Part shown: positions 54,472-62,966 of the stretch, one piece after another
How the letters are laid out: each line of letters begins with the position of its first letter
How positions within the stretch are numbered: position 1 is the first letter of the stretch
Assembly: GCA_019636795.1 (NCBI GenBank)
Contig: JAHBWW010000005.1
Coordinates: 1-64,000 of the forward strand
DNA: 64,000 nt
Direction of reading: 5' to 3'
Source: Phycisphaeraceae bacterium
GTDB lineage: Bacteria > Planctomycetota > Phycisphaerae > Phycisphaerales > UBA1924
Program-made: the position numbers and the translations under genes
Notes under the pieces: model-generated
What the model saw: only the letters and a program-made list of their open reading frames with translations
Databases searched by the model: none
What the model was told of the DNA's origin: nothing

Positions 54472-55128
54472 ATGAGCGACACGCCCGAACCGGCGTACCT
54501 GAAGCCGTATGCCGAGGCCGCCCGCGCCGTCGGCGCCCGCTTCGAGGCGCTGCTGTGGCTCAGCCGCGAGAGCCAGACCGCCCGCTTCGCGACCATCGCG
54601 GCCATGCTCGACAGCCAGGCGGGCGCGATGGCGGACTTCGGCTGCGGCAGGGCGGACCTGCTCGAACACCTGCTCGACGCCGGGCTGGCGCCCGCGCGAT
54701 ACATCGGCATCGACGGGGTCGAAGCCATGGTCGCCGCGGGAAACGAGCGCATCACCGCGCGCCGCATCGACAACGCCTCGTGCCGCTTTGACGATTTCGT
54801 GGCCAACCAGACCATCTTCGCGGATCTGGCACGCGACATGAAGATCGACACCTTCGTCTTCTCGGGCTCGCTCAACACGCTCACGCAGGAGATCGCCGAG
54901 GCCGTGCTCGATCGGGCCTTCGCCGCGCTGCCCGCCGGCGGCGTGCTGATCTTCAACTTCCTGTCGTCCGAAGCCCCCAACCGGGAAGGGAACAGCCAGA
55001 CCGGCCCGGCCCGCCGATTCAAGACCCTCGCCCTCGTGCGCTTCGCCCTCGACCGCACGCCGCTCGTCCGCTTCGCCTGCGATTACCTCGGCGGGCACGA
55101 CGCGACCATCCGCATGGAACGACCCTGA
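54472..55128 (+). CDS. SAM-dependent methyltransferase
   Basis: A 218-residue class I methyltransferase-like protein. The binding motif is AMADFGCGRADLLEHLLDAG, followed by YIGIDGVEAMV with the acidic residue at the end of strand 2, and TFVFSGSLNTL, then PAGGVLIFNFLS. The substrate is unknown. It lies between the PfkB kinase (3-bp gap) and the glutamine amidotransferase (36 bp). Confidence 0.82.
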   Translation: MSDTPEPAYLKPYAEAARAVGARFEALLWLSRESQTARFATIAAMLDSQAGAMADFGCGRADLLEHLLDAGLAPARYIGIDGVEAMVAAGNERITARRIDNASCRFDDFVANQTIFADLARDMKIDTFVFSGSLNTLTQEIAEAVLDRAFAALPAGGVLIFNFLSSEAPNREGNSQTGPARRFKTLALVRFALDRTPLVRFACDYLGGHDATIRMERP

Positions 55129-55164
55129 ACACGAGGGCTCGCACGACGCTACCATCAGCCCGCC

Positions 55165-55899
55165 ATGGCACGCATCATCGTCTTCCAACACTCACCACAC
55201 GGCACGCCCGGTCGACTCGGCATGACGCTGCGCGACCACGGCTTCGTGCTCGACATCCGCCGCCTCGATCTGCCTGAGCCGCACAGTGGATGGTTCCCGC
55301 CCGATCTCGACAACGTGCACGGCGTGATCAGCCTCGGCGGCCCGCAGAATGTCGATGAAAGCCACCCGTGGCTGGCGGGCGAACTGGCCTTCCTGAAGCG
55401 CGCTCACGAAGCAGCCCTCCCCGTCGTGGGCATCTGCCTCGGCTGCCAGCTCATCGCTGCCGCCCTCGGAGGCAGCGTCGCAAAGATGAAACAGCCCGAA
55501 GTGGGCATGCTGCCGATCGACATCACCGTGCCCGGCCAGACCGACACCCTGCTCGCGGGCATGCCATGGCGACACATCCAGTTCCAGAGCCACGGCTATG
55601 AAGTCACCTCGCCCCCGCCAGGCGCACAGATCCTGGCGACCAGCGCCCAGTGCCGCGTGCAGGTCTTCCGCGTCGGCATGCGGACCGTCGGGATCCAGTT
55701 CCACCCCGAATGCGACCGGGCCATGATCGAGCGCTTCGAAAGCGTGCCCGGTTCGTTGGCCGCCAAGGCCGGACTGGGCATCGAAGAACTCGCCCGACAG
55801 ATCGATGAGCACTACCAGCAGTACGCCCGCATCGGCGACCGCCTGAGCCTGAACATCTCGACCATGCTCTTCCCCTTCCAGAGCCTGCTCGCGGTCTAG
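55165..55899 (+). CDS. Class I glutamine amidotransferase-like protein
   Basis: A 244-residue stand-alone GATase1 domain. The nucleophile lies in VVGICLGCQLIAAALGG, and the His-Glu pair in GIQFHPECD. Glycine/histidine elements such as GVISLGGPQNVDES at the N-terminal side match GMP-synthase-like amidotransferases of the YLR126C/GuaA-like type. It liberates ammonia from glutamine for an unknown acceptor; it could also be a gamma-glutamyl hydrolase. Its stop is three bases before the next start. Confidence 0.85.
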   Translation: MARIIVFQHSPHGTPGRLGMTLRDHGFVLDIRRLDLPEPHSGWFPPDLDNVHGVISLGGPQNVDESHPWLAGELAFLKRAHEAALPVVGICLGCQLIAAALGGSVAKMKQPEVGMLPIDITVPGQTDTLLAGMPWRHIQFQSHGYEVTSPPPGAQILATSAQCRVQVFRVGMRTVGIQFHPECDRAMIERFESVPGSLAAKAGLGIEELARQIDEHYQQYARIGDRLSLNISTMLFPFQSLLAV

Positions 55900-55902
55900 G
55901 CC

Positions 55903-56802
55903 ATGGGCAGCACGCTCGCCATTGCTGCCCCGCCCGACTTCGACCTGGCGCGCGACGCCAACTCTTATGGCTACGTCCGCCTCGCGCCCGACCGCTGGGA
56001 CGCCGACGCCGCATGCCTGTACACGATCCTCAGCCTCGACGGCGGCCCCGCACCGCTGCGCGTCACCCAGAGCGCACGCGGCCGCCTCCGCGCTGCGTTT
56101 GGTCGCGCCCTCTCACGCAGCGAGCAGGCGCAGGCACGCAGACACATCGCGCGCATGCTGCGCCTCGACGAGACGCAGGCCGACATCGCCGCCTTTCATG
56201 CTGTCGATCCCCGCTGGAAGGCCAGCGGTCGCGGCCGCGTGTTTCGATCGGCCACGCTCTTTCAGGACATCATCCGCACCGTCACCAGCTGCAACGTGGC
56301 ATGGTCGAGCACCGTCAACATGAACCGCTGGTTCTGCGAAGTACTCGGTGAAGGTGGCGCATTCCCAACCGTGTCCCGCTTTGCGCGCGTCCGCCCCGGC
56401 ACGTTGCGAGGCCGATGCCGCGTCGGCTATCGCGACCAGCGCATCATCGATCTGGCCAGACTCTTCCTCTCCGGACAGATCGACGAAGCATGGCTCAGCG
56501 ATCCCGCGACCAGCGACGATGCAGCCTTCGCGTTCCTCAAGACCCTCCCGGGCATCGGACCATACGCCGCAGCCAACATCATGCAACTGCTCGGACGCTA
56601 CGCCTTCCTCGCGATCGACTCCGAAACCTTGCGACACGCTCGCAAAGCGCTCGGCTTCACTGGCGAAGACCCACAGGTCATTGCACAGGTGCGCGCGCAT
56701 TACGAACAATTCGGAGCGCACAAATTTCGCAGTTACTGGTTCGAGTTGTGGACTGGGTATGAGGTCAAACTCGGTCCCGCCCACGAATGGCAACCTTCAT
56801 GA
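55903..56802 (+). CDS. HhH-GPD DNA glycosylase (AlkA/OGG-like)
   Basis: A 299-residue DNA repair glycosylase. The helix-hairpin-helix LKTLPGIGPYAAANIMQLLG is followed by YAFLAIDSETLRHARKAL with the catalytic Asp. Upstream, FQDIIRTVTSCNVAWSSTVN and the flanking region fit the alkylbase/8-oxoguanine glycosylase core; a C-terminal Fe-S cluster as in MutY/Nth is absent. It excises damaged bases; exact base specificity is unclear. It begins three bases after the amidotransferase. Confidence 0.85.
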   Translation: MGSTLAIAAPPDFDLARDANSYGYVRLAPDRWDADAACLYTILSLDGGPAPLRVTQSARGRLRAAFGRALSRSEQAQARRHIARMLRLDETQADIAAFHAVDPRWKASGRGRVFRSATLFQDIIRTVTSCNVAWSSTVNMNRWFCEVLGEGGAFPTVSRFARVRPGTLRGRCRVGYRDQRIIDLARLFLSGQIDEAWLSDPATSDDAAFAFLKTLPGIGPYAAANIMQLLGRYAFLAIDSETLRHARKALGFTGEDPQVIAQVRAHYEQFGAHKFRSYWFELWTGYEVKLGPAHEWQPS

Positions 56803-56832
56803 GGCCGCCCATATCGATCGGAGATCGAGGAA

Positions 56833-56903
56833 TAGGGGATAAAGGACTCGAACCTTTACTAACGGAATCAGAATCCGTCGTGCTACCATTACACCAATCC
56901 CCT
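56833..56903 (-). tRNA. tRNA-Gln (anticodon CTG)
   Basis: 71 nt. Acceptor AGGGGAT / ATCCCCT pair, D region TGGTGTAATGGTAGCA, anticodon stem ACGGA / TCCGT with loop TTCTGAT giving CTG, and T arm AAAGGTTCGAGTCCTTT. No CCA is encoded. Confidence 0.93.
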
Positions 56904-56953
56904 GGCACCGAGCAGGCGGATTGTACCCATGGAGGCGGTGTGGGCAAGAAGCG

Positions 56954-57253
56954 TCAATCCCGGGCGAGCCATGTTCCCTTCGGATCCGCGTCGTTGCGAG
57001 TCTGGACAGGTTTGGCACGTCCATACTGGGCCCGGCGGGCAGCGTACCCGCTGGGGGGCTGGACTGCCGGTGAAGGGATTTTCGGGGCAGACGCAGCAAT
57101 CGGAGGCACCTCTGGCACCGCTGACGGGGGGGCTTCAGGATTCTCGACGGGCTCGCCCAGGCGACGGCTGCGGGCTTCGGTAATCGACCGATCCAATTTG
57201 CCCAGAATGGCTTTCACCTGGTTGAAGGCTTCTTTTGGCTGCGTCATTGTCAT
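56954..57253 (-). CDS. Small Pro-rich protein, unknown
   Basis: A 99-residue protein: N-terminal helix (KEAFNQVKAILGKLDRSITE) and a Pro/Ala-rich disordered middle, then YAARRAQYGRAKPV. No signal peptide or membrane segment. Ordered composition of the first 30 residues suggests a real gene. It lies between tRNA-Gln and the divergent ABC ATPase gene. Not recognised. Confidence 0.55.
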   Translation of the reverse strand: MTMTQPKEAFNQVKAILGKLDRSITEARSRRLGEPVENPEAPPSAVPEVPPIAASAPKIPSPAVQPPSGYAARRAQYGRAKPVQTRNDADPKGTWLARD

Positions 57254-57426
57254 GGACCCCTCCGTGGTTCACTCGTCCTATCGGCCCCCCAGGCGTGCGA
57301 CTTGGGTCCGAGACCAATGACTCGGGCAGCCCATTGCGTCCGAGGTGGGTCTGTGCGGTTTGGCGCAGCAGACCAGATCGGCTAGGCTGAGGGACGGGAC
57401 GCGCAGTCCCCACAAGTGAGGATGAC

Positions 57427-58575
57427 ATGGCAGAAGTGATTCTTGAAAATGTCTGGAAGACGTACGACGGGGGCGTGGACGCTGTTCGGGGCTTTAGCCT
57501 CCATATCGCCGACGGCGAGTTCGTCGTGCTCGTCGGGCCATCCGGGTGCGGCAAAAGCACAACGCTGCGCATGATCGCAGGTCTCGAAGACATTACACGC
57601 GGGACCATCCGAATTGGGCAGCGCATCGTCAACGATGTGCATCCCAAGGACCGCGACATCGCCATGGTGTTTCAGAACTACGCACTCTACCCGCACATGA
57701 GCGTGTATCGAAACATGGCATTCGCGCTGAAACTGCGCCGCGTGCCCAAAGACGAGATCGAGCGTCGCGTGCGCGGGGCGGCACAGATTCTGGGGATCGA
57801 ACACCTCCTCGACCGCAAGCCGCGAGCGCTCTCAGGCGGGCAGAGACAGCGTGTGGCGGTTGGGCGTGCCATTGTGCGCGAGCCTCAGGCGTTTCTGTTC
57901 GACGAACCTTTGTCGAACCTCGATGCCAAACTTCGCGTGACCACGCGTGGCGAACTCAAAGCGCTGCATCAAAGATTGCGCACAACAACGGTGTATGTGA
58001 CACACGATCAGGAAGAAGCCATGACGCTTGGCGACCGCGTTGTGGTCATGGCCGACGCTGTGATTCAGCAGGTCGATACCCCGTTCGAGGTGTACCGCAA
58101 TCCGATCAATCGGTTCGTCGCGGCGTTCATCGGCACGCCTCCGATGAACTTCCTCGAAGGGGCTCTAGAGCGGGGCGATGGTGGGATCGATTTTGTCGAA
58201 GCGGGCAACTCGGGGCGTGCGGCGCGGGTGAGGTTGTGCCCTGATCATGCTGCAATGGTCGAGTCGCGTGTGGGCGAGCGCGTCGTGCTTGGGGTCAGGC
58301 CCGGAGCGATGCGGTTTGTCGAGCGGGGCGCGCCTCTGAGTGGAGACACGATCGAGGTCGAAGTGGTCGTGATCGAGCCTCTCGGAGATGACATGGACGT
58401 GCGCATGAAGACGGCTCATCATGACCAGTTGATCGCGCGGGTGCCGATTCGCGGTGGATTGACGCCGGGAGAGAGTGCGCGGGTGCGGATCGACACGGCA
58501 CGCGCCCACTTCTTTGAACCGGGCGATTTCGGCGCGAACCTGACGCGCGTTGAGGCGACTGCGGTTACCGGATGA
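57427..58575 (+). CDS. Sugar ABC transporter ATPase (MalK/UgpC-like)
   Basis: A 382-residue ATPase of the carbohydrate importer class. It has [20 protein letters not shown] (Walker A), [20 protein letters not shown] (Q-loop), [20 protein letters not shown] (signature), [15 protein letters not shown] (Walker B) and [15 protein letters not shown] (H-loop), then C-terminal OB/MOI domains. Partners (binding protein and permeases) are not adjacent; one ATPase may serve several importers. A GAGG ribosome site precedes the ATG. It is followed by three small unknown genes, all overlapping by few bases. Confidence 0.92.
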   Translation: MAEVILENVWKTYDGGVDAVRGFSLHIADGEFVVLVGPSGCGKSTTLRMIAGLEDITRGTIRIGQRIVNDVHPKDRDIAMVFQNYALYPHMSVYRNMAFALKLRRVPKDEIERRVRGAAQILGIEHLLDRKPRALSGGQRQRVAVGRAIVREPQAFLFDEPLSNLDAKLRVTTRGELKALHQRLRTTTVYVTHDQEEAMTLGDRVVVMADAVIQQVDTPFEVYRNPINRFVAAFIGTPPMNFLEGALERGDGGIDFVEAGNSGRAARVRLCPDHAAMVESRVGERVVLGVRPGAMRFVERGAPLSGDTIEVEVVVIEPLGDDMDVRMKTAHHDQLIARVPIRGGLTPGESARVRIDTARAHFFEPGDFGANLTRVEATAVTG

Positions 58576-58592
58576 CGGCGCGAGGGGGCGCG

Positions 58593-59291
58593 ATGAATCG
58601 TTTCATCATGTTTTGTGTAGTTCTGGCTGCGACGATTTCGTGCGATCGCGTGAGTTGTGCGCAAAGTGTGCGCAGTGGACAGGTCGCCCACCTTGCTGTC
58701 AAGGGAGATCTTGACTCGCGCAAACTGACAGACGAAGTGATCGCGTGGCTCGGTCGACGCGATGCGCGTCGAGAGACGCTCGTTCTGCTGGAGTTCGACG
58801 CATCGCGGGCCAGGCTTGATGAGGCTACGCGCATTGCCCTGGCAGTTGCGAAACTCGAGATTGAGACTGCAGTGCATTTCGGCGTGCGTGCGCCCGCGGC
58901 TCCGGGAGTGCTCATGATTGCTCTGGCAGCTGATCGAGCGTTCGTCGGGCGCGGCGGGGGAATCATGGGAGACGCCTCGACCGGACTTCCAGATTTGTGC
59001 GAAGATGGATACTCGGGGTGGCGCGGGAGACAGGAAAACCTGGTCGAATCGTTGATCAATCAGCGCGGCTTGGCGACGCAGCTTGCGGACGTGCTGATCC
59101 CGCCGCTGGGGCCGCTCTTTGTGGATGCGGAATCGAACATCTCGCGTGAGGGCGTGGGAGAGCAGGTTGTCTGGATGGAGGACGCATCAACATGGCGAGT
59201 GCGGCTGTCGCGTGAGCGTGTGGTAGCGCTGGGTCTTGCTGAGCCGGCAGATACTGCGGGCAGATTTTTCGAGCGTGCGAACTGCGCGTGA
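58593..59291 (+). CDS. Exported protein with possible ClpP/NfeD-like fold
   Basis: A 232-residue protein with a signal peptide (FIMFCVVLAATISCDRVSCA). The mature part has ETLVLLEFDASRARLDEATR, then PAAPGVLMIALAADRAFVGR and GGGIMGDASTG, an arrangement like the ClpP-like fold of NfeD/SppA proteins, but a clear Ser/Lys pair was not found. The ATG at 58593 follows GAGGGGG; an ATG at 58572 overlaps the ABC ATPase stop and would add seven residues. It is coupled to the next gene by a four-base overlap (GTGA). Function unknown. Confidence 0.6.
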   Translation: MNRFIMFCVVLAATISCDRVSCAQSVRSGQVAHLAVKGDLDSRKLTDEVIAWLGRRDARRETLVLLEFDASRARLDEATRIALAVAKLEIETAVHFGVRAPAAPGVLMIALAADRAFVGRGGGIMGDASTGLPDLCEDGYSGWRGRQENLVESLINQRGLATQLADVLIPPLGPLFVDAESNISREGVGEQVVWMEDASTWRVRLSRERVVALGLAEPADTAGRFFERANCA

Positions 59292-59668
59292 CGAAGCGCG
59301 AACGCGCGGAGTTGAGCAGCGATCTGCGCGCATCGTTAACACTGGCAGGCAAACTGCGTGATGAACTGCGCACGACTCTGGTGCGATTGGAGGCTGAAAC
59401 GAAGGCGTTGCGTACATCCACCGGACCTGGAAGGCGAGAGCAGGAATCGCGCGTCCAATCGCGTTTGCATGCGGCGCAGGAGGGCATGAACGTGCTGATG
59501 GAGGTGATGAAGGACTATCCTGAGTTGTTGAGATTTGAACCGCCTTGGTCTCAGAGTGTGGGGGGCAGCTTGAGCGACCGGACGAAGCGATGGTCGAAGG
59601 AAGTGGATTCGATCGGGACGAAGATCGATGATCTGCGGTTGAGCATTGAAGCAGTAGGTGGACCATGA
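59288..59668 (+). CDS. Small coiled-coil protein, unknown
   Basis: A 126-residue charged helical protein beginning with GTG inside the stop of the previous gene (GTGA overlap). Coiled-coil stretches include LTLAGKLRDELRTTLVRLEA and KEVDSIGTKIDDLRLSIEAV. No signal or membrane segment. It overlaps the next start by four bases (ATGA), so it is part of a tight three-gene set with no recognised family. Confidence 0.65.
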   Translation: MTKRERAELSSDLRASLTLAGKLRDELRTTLVRLEAETKALRTSTGPGRREQESRVQSRLHAAQEGMNVLMEVMKDYPELLRFEPPWSQSVGGSLSDRTKRWSKEVDSIGTKIDDLRLSIEAVGGP

Positions 59669-60273
59669 AAGAGCATTCGGGATCGAAGATCGCTCATTCG
59701 GTGGCTGGTGGGCAGACGCAGGTCGATACAATGGCGCTGCAGGAGCTGTCGTTGCGGCGAGAGTTGTTCTGGCAGAACGTGATGCGCGAGATTCTCAACT
59801 CGCTCGCGGCTGCTGCAGCGCACGCGACCGGGCGTCTCTCGCCGACGCCTGCCGGTGCGGCCATGAGCGCGACACCTCTGGAGGAAATGTTCGACGGCCG
59901 GATGGCGGTTGTGACAAGACTCGGACAACGCATTCCTATCGCGGATGTCTTCCCGGTTTTTGCGTGTTCGGTCCCGACGACATCGATTGATCACTCGATC
60001 GCAGCCGATGTGCAGTGCTCAGTGTTTCAGATTCGCACGCCGGGCGGAGAGGTCTACACCCTTCCGATTCACGAGATTGTTGCTTTTCACACGCTCAGCG
60101 AGGAGTTGCTCAGGCAGATGGAAGCCGCGGCTGCGTCGTCAGGGGAGGAAAATGGGTCTGGGCAAGGGCTTCCGTTCGGGTTCGGGGCATTCACATCTCT
60201 TGCGGACTCGGAACGCCTGAATCGAAATTCGGCCAATGGCGAAGAATCTGAGTCGGATCTGGAACAGAACTGA
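59665..60273 (+). CDS. Unknown protein, last of coupled trio
   Basis: A 202-residue soluble protein. The middle contains RMAVVTRLGQRIPIADVFPV and FQIRTPGGEVYTLPIHEIVA, which look like a small beta fold, followed by a Glu/Ala/Gly-rich C-terminus ending GEESESDLEQN. No catalytic motif is apparent. Start overlaps the previous stop (ATGA). The three genes follow an ABC ATPase and precede the glycosyltransferase by 83 bp. Confidence 0.65.
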   Translation: MKEHSGSKIAHSVAGGQTQVDTMALQELSLRRELFWQNVMREILNSLAAAAAHATGRLSPTPAGAAMSATPLEEMFDGRMAVVTRLGQRIPIADVFPVFACSVPTTSIDHSIAADVQCSVFQIRTPGGEVYTLPIHEIVAFHTLSEELLRQMEAAAASSGEENGSGQGLPFGFGAFTSLADSERLNRNSANGEESESDLEQN

Positions 60274-60355
60274 GTTGGGAGACGTCTTATGAGCGGGAGG
60301 TTCCTCACTCGGAGGGCCGACGTCCGAATAGGGCGTTTTGGCGGAGGTAAGCCGC

Positions 60356-61111
60356 ATGCGGGTTTTGATTGTTATTCCGGTGTATAACGAGGTTTCGACG
60401 GTCGAGGGTGTTCTGCGAGCTGTACGTCAGTATGCGGAGCACATCCTTGTGATCGACGACGCATCGACCGATGGCACGGGTGAAGTGCTGAAACGGATTC
60501 AAGGCGAGTTGGGGTTCAAGTTGATTGCGCGCAAGGCGAATGCGGGGTATGGCCGCGCTATGCAGGATGGGCTGCGTGCCGGTGCTGAAGGCGGGTATGA
60601 CTGGGTCATCACGATGGACTGTGATGAGCAGCACGAGCCGGCGTCGATTCCGAGGTTTATCGCGATTGCCAGGCAAGGCGAACTCGATGTGATCAGCGGG
60701 TCTCGGTACCTGAGCCTCGATGATGCGGATGGTGTTCCGCCAGCTGATCGTCGCTCGATCAACCTTCGCATCACCGATGAGATCAACGACCGACTGGGCC
60801 TGTGTCTGACGGACGGGTTCTGCGGTTTCAAGGCGTATCGCGTCGAGGCGGTTGGTGAGTTGGAACTTACAGAAGACGGGTATGCATTCCCGATGCAGTT
60901 CTGGGTCGAGGCGGTAGCCGCAGGGCTGCGGATCGGTGAGATTCCGGTGCGCCTGATTTACACTGATGCGAAGCGATCGTTTGGTGGGGGACTTGACGAC
61001 CCTGCGATTCGCTACGGGCATTATCAGGAAGTGCTGCACCGGGCGATCTGTCGCCGGGCGTGTCAACTCTCGCGTGTGGCCCGTACGGGGCTCGGGTGCC
61101 AGCGCTGCTGA
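60356..61111 (+). CDS. Family 2 glycosyltransferase (dolichol-phosphate-mannose type)
   Basis: A 251-residue GT2 enzyme. It shows LIVIPVYNEVSTVEGVLRAV, ILVIDDASTDGTGEVLKRIQ, NAGYGRAMQDGLRAGAE and WVITMDCDEQHEPASIPRFI with the DxD-like metal site, then ISGSRYLS and a C-terminal region like lipid-phosphate sugar transferases. It lacks the C-terminal membrane helices of some relatives. The ATG at 60356 has a GGAGG ribosome site; the frame is open from a TTG at 60338. Confidence 0.88.
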   Translation: MRVLIVIPVYNEVSTVEGVLRAVRQYAEHILVIDDASTDGTGEVLKRIQGELGFKLIARKANAGYGRAMQDGLRAGAEGGYDWVITMDCDEQHEPASIPRFIAIARQGELDVISGSRYLSLDDADGVPPADRRSINLRITDEINDRLGLCLTDGFCGFKAYRVEAVGELELTEDGYAFPMQFWVEAVAAGLRIGEIPVRLIYTDAKRSFGGGLDDPAIRYGHYQEVLHRAICRRACQLSRVARTGLGCQRC

Positions 61112-61122
61112 TACGATCGTGC

Positions 61123-62511
61123 GTGACAGACCTCGATCGTGATGGCGCACTCTTGATCGATCCGGAGCCTCGACTGTGGAGCGGGCTGGTGGCGGCACAT
61201 GCGCGCGGCACTCTCGATGAGCGATCGTTGCGGTTTCGGCATGAGCTTGGAATCGCGCATAGCACACCCATCATCATGAGCGGGCATCAGGCGGGCTTCT
61301 GGCACGCGGGGATCGTCGCGAAGTACGTCTCGGTCGCGGCAGCGGCACGAGCGGCTACGCAGCAGTTCGGGCATGCAGCGGCGGTGTGGCTTGTCGCAGA
61401 TCTTGACGACAATGACCCGGCGAAACTGCGTGTGCCGATGCGCGATGATTCTGGTCGATTGGGCGCACGCGATGTCGAGTTGTTTGAGCGGCTCGATGGC
61501 GTGATTGGTGTGGCGACGGGCAGTCGCGGGCCGCTGCACGCTGCTCGCGTGCTACCTGCTGGCACACCGCGTGAGATTGGGCGTGTCACGTCGGTGTTGA
61601 GCGAGCGACACTCCAGTTCGCGCACATTGGCCGAGCAGGTTCATGGTGCGGCTGAGCATCTGCTGATCGATGCCGGGCTGGAGCGTGTGCCAGCGATTCA
61701 TGCGAGTGCGATCGCGGGTACCGGACTTTTTCGTGAGTTTTGCCTGCGCATGGTGGCAGATCCGAAGTCGTGCGTCGAGTCGTACAACACAGCGGCGCGA
61801 GCGTACCCGGAGGCTGGTGTACGCGAACTCTCGGTCCGGGGCGGACGCTACGAACTGCCAATCTGGGTGTCGCAGTGGAAACAGCCACGATCGGCGGTGT
61901 ATATCGAGGCGGGCGCGAAGGTGGACGCTGAGCACTGGTCGCCGCGTGCGCTGCTGATGACCGGGCTGATGCGACTTGCGGGGTGCGATTTTTTTATTCA
62001 CGGCACGGGCGGCGGGGTGTATGACAAGGTCACAGAGCGATGGTTCGACCTGTGGCTTGGAGGGCGGGGTCTCGCTCCGGCAGGGGTGGTTAGTGCCACG
62101 AAATGGCTGGATCTGGGCATTGAGGCGGTTCCTGAGCGGGAGGTGGCGAGAGTCGTGGCTGAGGGTCATCGCGCGCGGCATGACCCTGCGCTTGTTGGTG
62201 ATGCAGAGGCAGGGAAACAGAAGTTGGAGATTGTGCGTCAGATTGAAGCATTGCCTCGGAAGTCGGTCGAGCGTGCAGAGGCGTATTTCAGGCTGCACAC
62301 CCTGCTTGAGAGCGTGAGGCAGAAACGCGGTGCTCGGATCGGGGACATTGAACAGCGTGCTATCGATATGAGAGCATCGGCTGAGGCGTATGGGCTGGCG
62401 CGTGATCGCACGTGGTCGTTTGTGCTGCACCGCCTGGAGACTCTGCACTCATTGCGCCATCAGATTGAGTTGGCGTTTGGATTGGACTCAAGCCATGGCG
62501 CGCACAATTGA
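61123..62511 (+). CDS. Conserved unknown protein with GHQ motif
   Basis: About 462 residues. The N-terminal part has IIMSGHQAGFWHAGIVAKYV, an element related to the TGHQPxxxHPGxxxKxF type found in planctomycete proteins and, more distantly, in BshC-like thiol-synthesis enzymes; further, AGCDFFIHGTGGGVYDKVTE and AVYIEAGAKVDAEHWSPRAL. No reliable function. The start is unclear: GTG at 61123 just after the glycosyltransferase stop is used; GTG codons at 61096 or 61060 would overlap that gene. The 3' end overlaps the convergent PilZ gene by 24 bp. Confidence 0.7.
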   Translation: MTDLDRDGALLIDPEPRLWSGLVAAHARGTLDERSLRFRHELGIAHSTPIIMSGHQAGFWHAGIVAKYVSVAAAARAATQQFGHAAAVWLVADLDDNDPAKLRVPMRDDSGRLGARDVELFERLDGVIGVATGSRGPLHAARVLPAGTPREIGRVTSVLSERHSSSRTLAEQVHGAAEHLLIDAGLERVPAIHASAIAGTGLFREFCLRMVADPKSCVESYNTAARAYPEAGVRELSVRGGRYELPIWVSQWKQPRSAVYIEAGAKVDAEHWSPRALLMTGLMRLAGCDFFIHGTGGGVYDKVTERWFDLWLGGRGLAPAGVVSATKWLDLGIEAVPEREVARVVAEGHRARHDPALVGDAEAGKQKLEIVRQIEALPRKSVERAEAYFRLHTLLESVRQKRGARIGDIEQRAIDMRASAEAYGLARDRTWSFVLHRLETLHSLRHQIELAFGLDSSHGAHN

Positions 62512-62853
62512 GTAGCGGACGGAGTGCGTGCGCACGAGATCGCAGATGACTTGTCGCTGCGAGGCTGTGAGATTATCAAACTTGAGGCCCACGTCATGCT
62601 GCCCGAAGGAGATGCGGGTCGAGCGCATGATCTGGGCATCGAGAGTGACGGATATTCCGTAGCCTTTGACTTCGACCGAGATCTGCCGACCGACGATCGG
62701 GGCTTTGAAGCGGCGGACGAGCACTCGAGCACCTTCAGCGGAAAGATCGAACACCTTGCCGAGGTTACAGCGCAGATCTTCGCACGGGACTCGCCCTTGT
62801 CGGCGGCGCTCAGCGTCGACGAACGGAGTTTGTTCGACTGGTTCACCCTGCAT
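62488..62853 (-). CDS. PilZ-domain protein (c-di-GMP binding)
   Basis: A 121-residue PilZ domain. The c-di-GMP binding pair is present: RRRQGRV (RxxxR) at about residues 16-22, and KVFDLSAEGARVLVRRF with the D/NxSxxG at about 33-38. Binding would change the surface of a partner protein controlling motility, pili or polysaccharide export. The start at 62853 is chosen because the frame upstream reads into sequence without family match. It stands alone, convergent with the GHQ-motif gene. Confidence 0.8.
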   Translation of the reverse strand: MQGEPVEQTPFVDAERRRQGRVPCEDLRCNLGKVFDLSAEGARVLVRRFKAPIVGRQISVEVKGYGISVTLDAQIMRSTRISFGQHDVGLKFDNLTASQRQVICDLVRTHSVRYSIVRAMA

Positions 62854-62966
62854 AGTCGAGTTGTCGGATGCTTGACGCGCGAGATGCAGGATGACATGGA
62901 CATGCACGCACTTTTCGCGCATCCAGGCCGCAGAGATTGACAACGCGAGTGGGCTATCGGACTGTC

